6,967 bases of DNA, from positions 1 through 6,967 of the forward strand of contig CATLIP010000132.1 of assembly GCA_949957035.1 (NCBI GenBank), written 5' to 3'. A program made the translations under genes and the position numbers. This document shows positions 1 to 6,133 of this stretch, piece after piece. The stretch comes from an uncultured Lachnospiraceae bacterium. GTDB lineage: Bacteria > Bacillota_A > Clostridia > Lachnospirales > Lachnospiraceae. A model generated the notes under the pieces. That model ran no database searches. It saw nothing but the letters and a program-made list of their open reading frames with translations, and was not told the DNA's origin. The stretch's first letter is position 1. Every line of letters starts with the position of its first letter.

Positions 1-28
1 GCAAAACAGCCGTAGGTTCCAAGCTCTG

Positions 29-625
29 TCATGCTGCCGCCAAATTCTCTGTCTGAGTATGGCATACCGTAATCGTGGCGTGTTCCTTGAGTAAACGCAT
101 CGCCAAAGGGCGTCCCACAACCATACTTCTCCCTACAATTGTCACCTTTTTCCCCTTGGGCGAAATCCCATAATAGCGAAGCATCTCCATGACCGCCTCT
201 GCGGTACAGGGCGCAAATCCCGTCTCATCTCCGGCGAAAATCTTCGCCATATTCACCGGGCTCATGCCGTCTACATCTTTCCCGGGAGCAATCATTGCCC
301 GGATGGGCTCCTCGTCGAGTGTCTTTGGAAGCGGGCGAAGCAAGAGGATTCCATGTACGCCCGGGTCTTCATTAATCTTGGAAAATGTCTGCTCAAATTC
401 CTCCTGGCTTACATCCTGGCTAAGCTCTGTCACCCGGCATTCGATTCCGGTTATCTCCATGCGCTTTCTTGCCCCCCGCTCATAGGCCAGGTCGTCAGCG
501 CGCCCGCCTACCCTGATGATGGAAAGACAGGGGACAATCCCTCTTTTTCTCAAGGCGTCTACTTCTTTGAGCAATTCCTCCTTCATGGACTTTGCAACGT
601 CGGTTCCTCTCATGTCTATACTCAT
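29..625 (-). CDS. folD: FolD, methylene-THF dehydrogenase (dehydrogenase-only type), 3' end broken
   Basis: This is a FolD-family enzyme, which oxidises 5,10-methylene-THF to methenyl-THF with NAD(P)+ in the cytosol. The N-terminal catalytic domain covers roughly residues 1-120 and includes GKDVDG at 115-120. The nucleotide-binding domain starts with VGRSMVVGRP near residue 165. In a gapless comparison with E. coli FolD, Tyr48 matches the catalytic tyrosine but the lysine four residues later is Ala52, and the glutamine of the VQLPLP motif is Leu96. Loss of those residues is known to abolish cyclohydrolase while dehydrogenase can remain, so this is probably a monofunctional dehydrogenase. The ATG at 625 follows a GGGAG site and lies 22 nt after fchA. 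The frame ends at TGA (29-31) after NLAAA, giving 198 residues against about 280 for the family; the remaining domain is missing or frameshifted. Family identity is secure; the state of the 3' end is not. Confidence 0.9.
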   Translation of the reverse strand: MSIDMRGTDVAKSMKEELLKEVDALRKRGIVPCLSIIRVGGRADDLAYERGARKRMEITGIECRVTELSQDVSQEEFEQTFSKINEDPGVHGILLLRPLPKTLDEEPIRAMIAPGKDVDGMSPVNMAKIFAGDETGFAPCTAEAVMEMLRYYGISPKGKKVTIVGRSMVVGRPLAMRLLKEHATITVCHTQTENLAAA

Positions 626-647
626 CTCGCTATCTCCCTCTTAATCA

Positions 648-1274
648 TTATCGAATTTTTGCACACACCTCTGCATAGATTCGTTCCCTGAATCTTGTCC
701 CTTCCTGTATCAATCTATCTGTCTTCCGGTTCAATTCCTGTGCCCGCTCCTCATCCTTCATAAGTTTTGTATTGATAAATACATTCAAAGATGCTCCTTC
801 AAGCGCCGACTGAGCAAACAAAATTCCGACTCCCACATCGCTGACCGCAATCCTGCTGCCCTTCTTGCCCAGAGTCTCGAGACACTCCATAACCTTTATG
901 AGTGTTTCCATCAATTCCAACGGGACGATGCTCGCCTCATATAACGCCTTCTCAAGCACTTGCTCCTTATTTGCTTTTTCTTCCGGCGTCTCCTTCGGAA
1001 GTCCGTAAGCTTTAGACAGCGGCTCAAAGCACTCTGCGTCCTTATCCGTCAACACAATCAGTTGATTCTTAAGCCCCTTAAGACGGTCCAGAGTCTCCTT
1101 TATCTCTTCTTCCACATCCCCATAGCGTTTCTTTCCCACAGTGAGATTCGCCACCATCATTCCAAGAGCCGCAGCGAAAGCCCCCACCGCCGCACAGGCT
1201 CCTCCTCCGCCCGGGACCGGTTTTGATGAAGACAGCTCTTCTATAAAATCTGTTGCTTTCTCTTCCAACATCAT
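648..1274 (-). CDS. fchA: Cyclodeaminase/cyclohydrolase family protein (FchA)
   Basis: A 208-residue protein of the formimidoyl-THF cyclodeaminase / methenyl-THF cyclohydrolase family, a mostly helical cytosolic enzyme. The hallmark is a glycine-rich turn near the N terminus, PVPGGGGACA at residues 19-28, followed by a small-residue helix (AAVGAFAAALGMMVANL). The length matches stand-alone members. Two ATGs are adjacent (1274 and 1271); a GGAGG site at 1286-1290 serves either, with 11 or 14 nt spacing. It sits 30 nt after glyA and 22 nt before folD, so one transcript is likely. In acetogens and related clostridia fchA commonly neighbours folD and converts methenyl-THF to 10-formyl-THF. No histidine-degradation gene is present in the window, so I favour cyclohydrolase over formimino-THF cyclodeaminase. 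The apparent loss of cyclohydrolase residues in the adjacent FolD supports that reading. The exact substrate remains an inference. Confidence 0.9.
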   Translation of the reverse strand: MMLEEKATDFIEELSSSKPVPGGGGACAAVGAFAAALGMMVANLTVGKKRYGDVEEEIKETLDRLKGLKNQLIVLTDKDAECFEPLSKAYGLPKETPEEKANKEQVLEKALYEASIVPLELMETLIKVMECLETLGKKGSRIAVSDVGVGILFAQSALEGASLNVFINTKLMKDEERAQELNRKTDRLIQEGTRFRERIYAEVCAKIR

Positions 1275-1304
1275 TCTTTTGATTTCCTCCCGGTTTAACT
1301 TGGT

Positions 1305-2552
1305 TTAAACGTACAGCGGATACTTTTCACAAATCTGACTGACCTCTTTACGAATCTCGTCTGCCTTTCCTTCAAAATCCGTCACTGCCAGCTTAATCAA
1401 TTTTGCTATAGTCCCCATATCCTCTTCCTTCAAGCCCCTTGTGGTAACGGCAGGAGTCCCAATACGAATCCCACTGGTCACGAATGGGCTTGCCGGGTCA
1501 TTGGGAACTGCATTTTTATTGACGGTAATATACACTTCATCCAACCGATTCTGCATCTCCTTTCCGGAAACACCCATATTCTGCAAATCAACCAGCATCA
1601 AATGGTTATCCGTACCGCCGCTGACCAAATCGAACCCTTCTTCAACCATGGCCTCTGCAAGCGCCCCCGCATTCTTAACAACCTGCTGCTGATAAGTCTT
1701 AAATTCCGGCTTCAACGCTTCCCCGAAGCAAACTGCCTTGGCAGCGATAATGTGCATTAACGGTCCCCCTTGAGTTCCCGGGAAAATAGCCTTATCAATC
1801 GCCTTGGCATGCTCTTCTTTGCACAGAATAATACCGCCTCTCGGCCCTCTTAAGGTCTTATGCGTAGTGCTGGATACCACGTCGGCATAAGGAACCGGGC
1901 TCTGGTGTAACCCTGCGGCAACCAGACCTGCAATATGAGCCATGTCCACAAACAAGTACGCACCCACCTCTTTCGCAATATCCGCAAAGATGTCAAACCG
2001 AATCTCTCTTGGGTAGGCAGACGCACCCGCAACAATCATCTTCGGCCTGCACTCCCTCGCCTGTCTTCTAATCTCATCATAGTCCAAAAATCCCTCGTCA
2101 TTGACATTATATGGGATGAAATTGTACAGAAGTCCCGACATATTTACCGGAGAACCATGGGTCAGATGACCGCCATGTGCAAGGTTCAATCCCATAACCG
2201 TATCTCCCGGTTTCAGCAAGGCCTGATAGACTGCATTGTTGGCATTGGCCCCGGAATGAGGCTGCACGCATGCATGGTCGCAGCCAAAAAGCTTCTTCAC
2301 ACGTTCGACTGCCAAATCTTCCAGAATGTCTACGTGCTCACAACCGCCATAGTAACGTCTTCCCAGATAGCCTTCCGCATACTTGTTGGTCGGCACCGTT
2401 CCCATTGCCATCATGACTGCCGGGCTTACAACATTTTCAGAAGCAATCAATTCCAGGTTCCGTCTCTGACGGTTCAATTCCAGATAAAGCGCATCCCCGA
2501 TTTCTTCATCACAGCTTCTAATGTAGTCCATTACATCTTGAATCATGTTCAT
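1305..2552 (-). CDS. glyA: Serine hydroxymethyltransferase
   Basis: A PLP-dependent enzyme that converts serine and THF to glycine and 5,10-methylene-THF in the cytosol. The 415-residue length fits bacterial GlyA. Recognisable landmarks are LELIASEN at 33-40, [16 protein letters not shown] at 55-70, PHSGANAN at 98-105, DMAHIAGL at 203-210 (Asp203 and His206 contact PLP), and [14 protein letters not shown] at 227-240 with Lys232 as the Schiff-base lysine. These sit three residues beyond the E. coli positions. The ATG at 2552 is chosen because GGAGGG lies 7 nt upstream; the in-frame ATG at 2618 would add 22 residues unlike the family, and the ATG at 2546 is a nearby alternative. It is the first gene of glyA-fchA-folD and makes the methylene-THF that FolD oxidises. 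All catalytic motifs look intact. Confidence 0.97.
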   Translation of the reverse strand: MNMIQDVMDYIRSCDEEIGDALYLELNRQRRNLELIASENVVSPAVMMAMGTVPTNKYAEGYLGRRYYGGCEHVDILEDLAVERVKKLFGCDHACVQPHSGANANNAVYQALLKPGDTVMGLNLAHGGHLTHGSPVNMSGLLYNFIPYNVNDEGFLDYDEIRRQARECRPKMIVAGASAYPREIRFDIFADIAKEVGAYLFVDMAHIAGLVAAGLHQSPVPYADVVSSTTHKTLRGPRGGIILCKEEHAKAIDKAIFPGTQGGPLMHIIAAKAVCFGEALKPEFKTYQQQVVKNAGALAEAMVEEGFDLVSGGTDNHLMLVDLQNMGVSGKEMQNRLDEVYITVNKNAVPNDPASPFVTSGIRIGTPAVTTRGLKEEDMGTIAKLIKLAVTDFEGKADEIRKEVSQICEKYPLYV

Positions 2553-2591
2553 AGCATTTCCCTCCATTTGTCTTTTGAGTTCTCCTTTTTG

Positions 2592-2622
2592 GTAAATGTA
2601 ACATGTCCATCTTACCATTTAC
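2592..2622 (-). promoter_or_regulatory. Inverted repeat in the glyA leader
   Basis: GTAAATG at 2592-2598 pairs with CATTTAC at 2616-2622, a 7-bp AT-rich stem with a 17-nt loop that itself contains ACATGT. It lies between the candidate glyA promoter and the ribosome binding site. A weak leader hairpin or protein-binding site is possible. It does not resemble a folate or glycine riboswitch. Confidence 0.25.
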
Positions 2623-2636
2623 AGGAAGATTCGTAA

Positions 2637-2666
2637 AGAATATTTTATGATGTAAAGTGTTGCCAA
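2637..2666 (-). promoter_or_regulatory. Candidate sigma-A promoter for glyA-fchA-folD
   Basis: Read on the minus strand, TTGGCA (2666-2661) and TATTCT (2642-2637) are separated by 18 nt. The -10 matches consensus at only four of six positions. It would leave a leader of about 78 nt. The -35 box overlaps that of the opposing promoter. This is the best candidate I see, but it is weak. Confidence 0.35.
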
Positions 2667-2683
2667 CATAAAAAATATTATGT
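2658..2683. promoter_or_regulatory. Two adjacent palindromes over the divergent promoters
   Basis: TGTTG-C-CAACA spans 2658-2668 and covers both -35 boxes. ACATAA (2666-2671) and TTATGT (2678-2683) form a second inverted repeat with a 6-nt gap that fills the spacer up to the -10 of the rightward promoter. Their placement fits an operator that could control both directions. No specific regulator can be named from the sequence. Confidence 0.35.
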
Positions 2684-2688
2684 ATAAT
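2660..2688 (+). promoter_or_regulatory. Sigma-A promoter for the flavin reductase-rubredoxin gene
   Basis: TTGCCA (2660-2665), a 17-nt spacer, then a perfect TATAAT (2683-2688). Transcription would begin near 2695, leaving about 30 nt before the ATG at 2725. The AGGAGG site lies at 2712-2717. This is the clearest promoter in the window. Confidence 0.75.
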
Positions 2689-2724
2689 TTCCATAATAAC
2701 AGGTGCAGACCAGGAGGAAAAATA

Positions 2725-3327
2725 ATGGATAAAAAAGCAATGCATAAGCTCACATACGGTCTCTTTATTTTGACGGCAAAAGAGGGTGAGAAGGATAACG
2801 GCTGTATTGTAAATACGGTAACACAGGTCACAACAGAGCCGAACAGGATTACGGTGGCGGTTAATAAAAAGAATTATACTCACGATATGATTCAGCAAAC
2901 CGGCGCCTTCAATGTCTCTATCCTTACGGAAGATTCCGGGTTCGACACTTATAAGCACTGGGGATTTCAAAGCGGCGCCGAAGTCAATAAACTGAAAGAA
3001 ATTTCTTTTGAGCGGGCAGAAAATGGTATTGTATATATAACAGATGCCTGTAACGCATATATCTCAGCAAAGGTGGTATCAGCCACAGACCTTGGAACTC
3101 ATACGCTGTTTCTGGCTGATGTAACGGATGCACGTACACTGTCTGACGGTGAATCCGTTACTTACAGTTATTATCAGAAGAATATCAAAACCGCGCCAAA
3201 GATTGAAGGGAAAAAGAAAGGTTTTATCTGCAGTGTCTGCGGATATCTCTACGAAGGCGATACGCTGCCAAAGGATTTCATCTGTCCTCTGTGTAAGCAT
3301 CCGGCCAGTGATTTTAACCCTATATAA
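2725..3327 (+). CDS. hrb: Flavin reductase-rubredoxin fusion (high-molecular-weight rubredoxin type)
   Basis: A 200-residue cytosolic redox protein with two parts. Residues about 5-150 form an FMN-binding flavin reductase (split-barrel) domain, recognisable from the opening KLTYGLFILTA, a core strand ITVAVNKKNYTHDMI and GAFNVSIL. After a lysine-rich linker (KIEGKKKG, 159-166) comes a rubredoxin domain with iron ligands Cys169, Cys172, Cys187 and Cys190. The two CxxC pairs are only 14 residues apart, shorter than classical rubredoxin and like the domain at the end of rubrerythrins. This architecture matches Hrb of Moorella, which passes electrons from NADH to a flavodiiron protein that reduces NO or O2. 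No flavodiiron gene is visible here, so the partner is unknown. AGGAGG lies 7 nt before the ATG at 2725, which also matches the family N terminus. It is a single-gene unit, divergent from glyA and convergent with the DUF2804 gene. Confidence 0.88.
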   Translation: MDKKAMHKLTYGLFILTAKEGEKDNGCIVNTVTQVTTEPNRITVAVNKKNYTHDMIQQTGAFNVSILTEDSGFDTYKHWGFQSGAEVNKLKEISFERAENGIVYITDACNAYISAKVVSATDLGTHTLFLADVTDARTLSDGESVTYSYYQKNIKTAPKIEGKKKGFICSVCGYLYEGDTLPKDFICPLCKHPASDFNPI

Positions 3328-3336
3328 CAGTTAATC

Positions 3337-3411
3337 CGAGGTAGCTGCAGAATGAAACGATTACACAATATACCATATATTGTGTAATCGTTTCATTCTG
3401 CAGCAGCCTCG
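3337..3411. terminator. 75-nt near-perfect hairpin between convergent genes, probable bidirectional terminator
   Basis: Two 36-nt arms (3337-3372 and 3376-3411) flank a 3-nt loop CCA. Only two positions are not Watson-Crick: 3342/3406 is T-G, a wobble in RNA, and 3343/3405 is A-A. It starts 10 nt after the flavin reductase stop and ends 10 nt before the DUF2804 stop. Neither side carries a proper T-tract; the plus side has only CCTCATTTCTT. The outer GAGG-CTGCAG and CTGCAG-CAGCCTC halves resemble clostridial terminator stems as I recall them. It may stop transcription, protect both 3' ends, or be a dispersed palindromic repeat. Confidence 0.6.
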
Positions 3412-3420
3412 CCTCATTTC

Positions 3421-4443
3421 TTAATAGCGATTATGTACATCCTCCGCAAAGCACATCATATCCTTCACCTCAATGGCCTTTCCGTCATCCAACACGGCCC
3501 GTCCGCTCATCCGCCCAAATACCTGGTGTTGGTCCGTCTCAATAATCACGGCCGCCGTCTTTGCCGCCCGGTCAAGTACAGGCACGAAATCCATCTCGAA
3601 CCTTCCGTCGCTGGATGTAAATTTCCACGGTTTCATATAATCCCCTTCCGGGATATGGAATGTCACATCATCCAGCTTATGTACTTTCCCGTCATAGTAA
3701 AGCACGTTCTCAGACGCCGCCCGGGTATCCCCAAACCCATATCCAATATTGAACCCAAACGGCTTCCCTTCTACCATGCAGTTGCCGGACCCCCAATACC
3801 AGCGGTTATCATAAGTCCAGACCCCGCGCCCCCAGTCCAGAGTCCCGAAGTCCGTCTTGGGATTGAAAGTATATGTCTTCCCGTCAAACCTCATGCTTCC
3901 ACTGGCAGACATGCAGTTAATCTTCTGGTTATAATAGAACGCCGTCTTTTTCTCTTTCCATGGCGTCGCAATCACCATCGTATCCATCTGCGGCTGCCTA
4001 AGGGTAATGTTACAGTCCAGTTCCTTCCCCTGATAAAAATTCCGGTATTTACACAGAATCCTCCTCATGCCCTCTTTCTTTCGAAATTCAATATGCAGCC
4101 GCTTATCATGGTAAACCGTATCCCCCTCCTCGGAGGTAGACGGCATATTGAGCCTTCCCAAGGGAAACGGATTCAGAATCGTCTCCGTATGCTCCCATCC
4201 CTCCTTAAAATTCAACAACGATACGGACTGTAAGCCGATGTACCCGTCGTCCGACACGGTAAATGCCCCTGCAAAATCTTCGTTTAGCACCAGATAATAG
4301 TCCCACTCCTTAATCCGGAAAGCCGGCGCTTGAATCATGGAACGGTCGTAACGCTGCACCAACTGTCTGGACCATCCCGGTTCCCTCAGGGAACCGTCCT
4401 CCTTCAACAAAGGCTGCCTGTCTGTAACCTCATGGTTCCTCAT
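3421..4443 (-). CDS. DUF2804 family protein of unknown function
   Basis: A 340-residue protein I recognise as DUF2804; no biochemical role is established to my knowledge. There is no signal peptide or membrane segment, so it is probably cytosolic. It is rich in aromatic residues and glycine-containing turns, consistent with a beta-rich fold. Conserved-looking features are RQPLL at 9-13, EPGW at 21-24, IKEWDYYLVLNED at 44-56, DFGTLDWGRGVWTYDNRWYW around 198-217, GYGFGD at 234-239 and the C-terminal AEDVHNRY. The length is normal for the family. The ATG at 4443 is chosen because AGGAG lies 8 nt upstream and the N terminus fits relatives; the earlier in-frame ATG at 4503 would add 20 poorly matching residues. 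It lies 103 nt after the histidine kinase gene on the same strand, so it could be read through from that unit or driven from the spacer. A lipocalin-like or CrtC-like fold is possible but not shown. Confidence 0.85.
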   Translation of the reverse strand: MRNHEVTDRQPLLKEDGSLREPGWSRQLVQRYDRSMIQAPAFRIKEWDYYLVLNEDFAGAFTVSDDGYIGLQSVSLLNFKEGWEHTETILNPFPLGRLNMPSTSEEGDTVYHDKRLHIEFRKKEGMRRILCKYRNFYQGKELDCNITLRQPQMDTMVIATPWKEKKTAFYYNQKINCMSASGSMRFDGKTYTFNPKTDFGTLDWGRGVWTYDNRWYWGSGNCMVEGKPFGFNIGYGFGDTRAASENVLYYDGKVHKLDDVTFHIPEGDYMKPWKFTSSDGRFEMDFVPVLDRAAKTAAVIIETDQHQVFGRMSGRAVLDDGKAIEVKDMMCFAEDVHNRY

Positions 4444-4466
4444 AGCGATTTCTCCTCTCTTTTTGC

Positions 4467-4486
4467 GCTCCCCGTACGCGGGGAAC
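4467..4486 (-). promoter_or_regulatory. GC-rich hairpin upstream of the DUF2804 gene
   Basis: On the minus strand GTTCCCCG (4486-4479), loop CGTA and CGGGGAGC (4474-4467) make an 8-bp stem with one G-U pair, about 11 nt before the Shine-Dalgarno region. GGGG-TT-CCCC at 4489-4480 shares the CCCC run and could compete with it. No T-tract follows on the minus strand. It may affect translation or read-through into the DUF2804 gene; this is an inference. Confidence 0.35.
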
Positions 4487-4523
4487 CCCTGTTTTCTTGA
4501 CACAGCATACCAACTGCCTGTTC

Positions 4524-4541
4524 TACAATGTTGTACCGGTA
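4524..4541. promoter_or_regulatory. Two overlapping inverted repeats after the kinase gene
   Basis: TACAA-TG-TTGTA (4524-4535) overlaps the perfect 8-bp palindrome TACCGGTA (4534-4541). They lie just after the kinase stop codon and about 80 nt before the DUF2804 start. They could be a binding site for a regulator acting on the DUF2804 gene. I found no convincing -35/-10 pair beside them. Confidence 0.25.
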
Positions 4542-4546
4542 GTTCC

Positions 4547-5398
4547 TTACACGACCACCTTCATACAGATAAAATCTGCCCCATCCACCTTCTCCATACC
4601 CACCACAATATCCCCATGATACCGCCCAATCAGCATCTTTGCATGATACAGCCCCAGCCCATGACGGTCAGCATCCTTTTTCGTCGAATACCCCTTCTCA
4701 AAAAACCTGTGGATATTCTTCAACTTTATACCCTGTACCTGATTCTTAATCAGGAAAACCAGCCTGTCGTTCTCCGAATCCAGTTCCATTAACACTCGGT
4801 TCATTTCCTCTGTACATGCTTCATAAGCATTATCCACCAACGTACCCACAATCTCAATCAAATGATGCTCCGAAATTCCAGAAATAATCTCTAAGCTCTT
4901 CACCTCTATCTCCGTCTTCACATATGACGGCGCACGTACAATCTTACTGTAGAGAAAGCCCGCCAGCACCTTGTCGCTAATCCTGAGAAGGGGCAGATAC
5001 TTCCTGCTGCCGTCATCCCGTATTACCTCTGTAATATAGGCCGACTGCCGGGCCACCAATTCCTCGTAATCACTCACCGTCAGATGCATATTCAAGATAG
5101 CATTGACATGGTTATCGAACTCATGCTGCTTGGCGCGTATCTCCTTCACCAACTCCTCCAAGGGCCGGATATAATGCTGATACAGCTTTAATTCCGATTC
5201 CTTCTGCTGAATCAAAAGATAGTTCCTCCGCCAGTCGATAATCCCCCATATCTCCACCACTGTAAGCAAAAGAAACATAGTAAAAATCCGATAATCAAAG
5301 GAACCGCTGACCAAAAAATCTACTATCAGATACACGGATACCAGCATTGCAAGCACGCAAAAGATTCGATATAAAAATTTCTTCGCCCAGTTAGCCAC
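4547..5398 (-). CDS. GHKL-type sensor histidine kinase (HPK10/AgrC-like) with a minimal membrane sensor
   Basis: A 283-residue membrane kinase paired with the upstream LytTR regulator. Two hydrophobic segments, about residues 9-31 and 37-54, are joined by only some five residues, so almost nothing faces outside. A coiled-coil-like stretch (about 58-90) leads to the phosphoacceptor box KQHEFDNHVNAI, with His92 the likely phosphorylated residue. The ATPase domain has the N box VDNAYEA (Asn190) and the G box HGLGLYHAK (246-254). AgrC-type kinases usually carry five to seven transmembrane segments; this one has two. The start is a GTG at 5398 that overlaps the regulator's stop by 8 nt, with GGGAGG 7 nt upstream, so translation is probably coupled. 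The ligand is unknown, and no AgrB/AgrD-like peptide genes lie in the window. Family assignment is firm; the stimulus cannot be inferred. Confidence 0.92.
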   Translation of the reverse strand: MANWAKKFLYRIFCVLAMLVSVYLIVDFLVSGSFDYRIFTMFLLLTVVEIWGIIDWRRNYLLIQQKESELKLYQHYIRPLEELVKEIRAKQHEFDNHVNAILNMHLTVSDYEELVARQSAYITEVIRDDGSRKYLPLLRISDKVLAGFLYSKIVRAPSYVKTEIEVKSLEIISGISEHHLIEIVGTLVDNAYEACTEEMNRVLMELDSENDRLVFLIKNQVQGIKLKNIHRFFEKGYSTKKDADRHGLGLYHAKMLIGRYHGDIVVGMEKVDGADFICMKVVV

Positions 5399-6113
5399 TT
5401 ACAAGCCTCCCTATCTCTGCCTTATATGTGACGCCAATCTCTATCACATCCTCACAGTCTCTAAGCTTCACGATTCGGTTCACCGTATCGTAATACTCCA
5501 CCTCCCGCCGATTTACGGCGAAGACTCTGTGACATTGCAAAAACATTCCTTCCGGAACTCGGGATAAAATATCCTTAAGCGTCACATAAGGCACTTTCCA
5601 GTCATCCTCTTTCAGATGGAGGCAGACGCCTCTGTGTACCGCCTCTATGTAACGGATGTCTTCACACCTGACCTGATAATTAACGCCATCCCGTTTTACC
5701 ATAATGGAGGGCGGCTCTTCCTGTTTCTCCTGGTGAAGAACCTTCCCCACCACTTCCCTCACCTGCTCCGGGTGAAATGGCTTCATAATGTACTGATAGC
5801 AGTGTAATTCTCTATATGCCTGCATCTCCATGGCTCCAACGGAAGTGACCATGACAACCGGGGTAAATGTATAGCAAAACTGCTCCCGAATCTCTCTCGC
5901 GAACAGAATCCCGCCGATATCCTCCCGGTTCTCACCTCCCAGATTCACATCCAGCAGGAATAACCCATACCGAATATCCTGGAGCAAAAGTCCTTTTGCC
6001 TCTTCATAAGAAGAGGCGGCATGAACACAGATATTCTCTGAATACTCCTTAAGAATCTTCTCAAGAGCTTCCATGGAAACCCTGTCGTCCTCCAGAATCA
6101 ATACATGTGTCAT
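5391..6113 (-). CDS. LytTR-family response regulator (LytR/AgrA type)
   Basis: A 240-residue cytoplasmic transcription regulator. The receiver domain covers about residues 1-125, with the acidic pair Asp9-Asp10, phosphoacceptor Asp55 in LLDVNL, Thr90/Ser91 after VVMV, and Lys111 in MKPF. The LytTR DNA-binding domain covers about 137-238 and shows IRYIEA, the family-typical FLQCHRVFAVN at 191-201 and a closing VTYKAEIGRL. LytTR domains bind paired short sites near -35 regions, usually controlling their own or nearby promoters. AGGAGG lies 7 nt before the ATG at 6113. The gene starts 20 nt after the SPFH stop and its own stop lies inside the kinase start region, so the three genes form a tight unit. 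The receiver has a longer loop after Asp55 (GGENREDIGG) than I expect; otherwise all key residues are present. The target genes are unknown; the DUF2804 gene is the nearest candidate. Confidence 0.93.
   Translation of the reverse strand: MTHVLILEDDRVSMEALEKILKEYSENICVHAASSYEEAKGLLLQDIRYGLFLLDVNLGGENREDIGGILFAREIREQFCYTFTPVVMVTSVGAMEMQAYRELHCYQYIMKPFHPEQVREVVGKVLHQEKQEEPPSIMVKRDGVNYQVRCEDIRYIEAVHRGVCLHLKEDDWKVPYVTLKDILSRVPEGMFLQCHRVFAVNRREVEYYDTVNRIVKLRDCEDVIEIGVTYKAEIGRLVSG
5406..5411 (-). promoter_or_regulatory. Ribosome binding site that fixes the GTG start of the kinase
   Basis: GGGAGG on the minus strand lies inside the last codons of the response regulator, 7 nt before the GTG at 5398. 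The next in-frame ATG (Met18) is inside the first membrane segment, so the GTG start is strongly preferred. Confidence 0.7.
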
Positions 6114-6133
6114 GTGGCCGCCTCCTTTTGCCG

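Noticed and set aside
1935..2636. 233-codon open frame on the plus strand
   Set aside because: It is antisense to glyA, whose catalytic motifs are unmistakable, has no ribosome binding site and has no recognisable domain.
2553..2724. Possible folate or glycine riboswitch upstream of glyA
   Set aside because: The leader is only about 80 nt, AT-rich, and shows none of the conserved motifs of either class that I know.
2518..2970. 150-codon minus-strand frame running from the flavin reductase gene into glyA
   Set aside because: It crosses the strong rightward promoter and lies antisense to a clear gene; no coherent domain or start site.
3433..4233. 266-codon open frame on the plus strand
   Set aside because: It is antisense to the DUF2804 gene, lacks a ribosome binding site, and its Pro/His-rich composition is typical of a mirror frame.
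4506..4520. Possible LytTR binding site (GCAGTTGGT on the minus strand)
   Set aside because: It is a single partial match to the loose consensus; no second site at the usual spacing was found.
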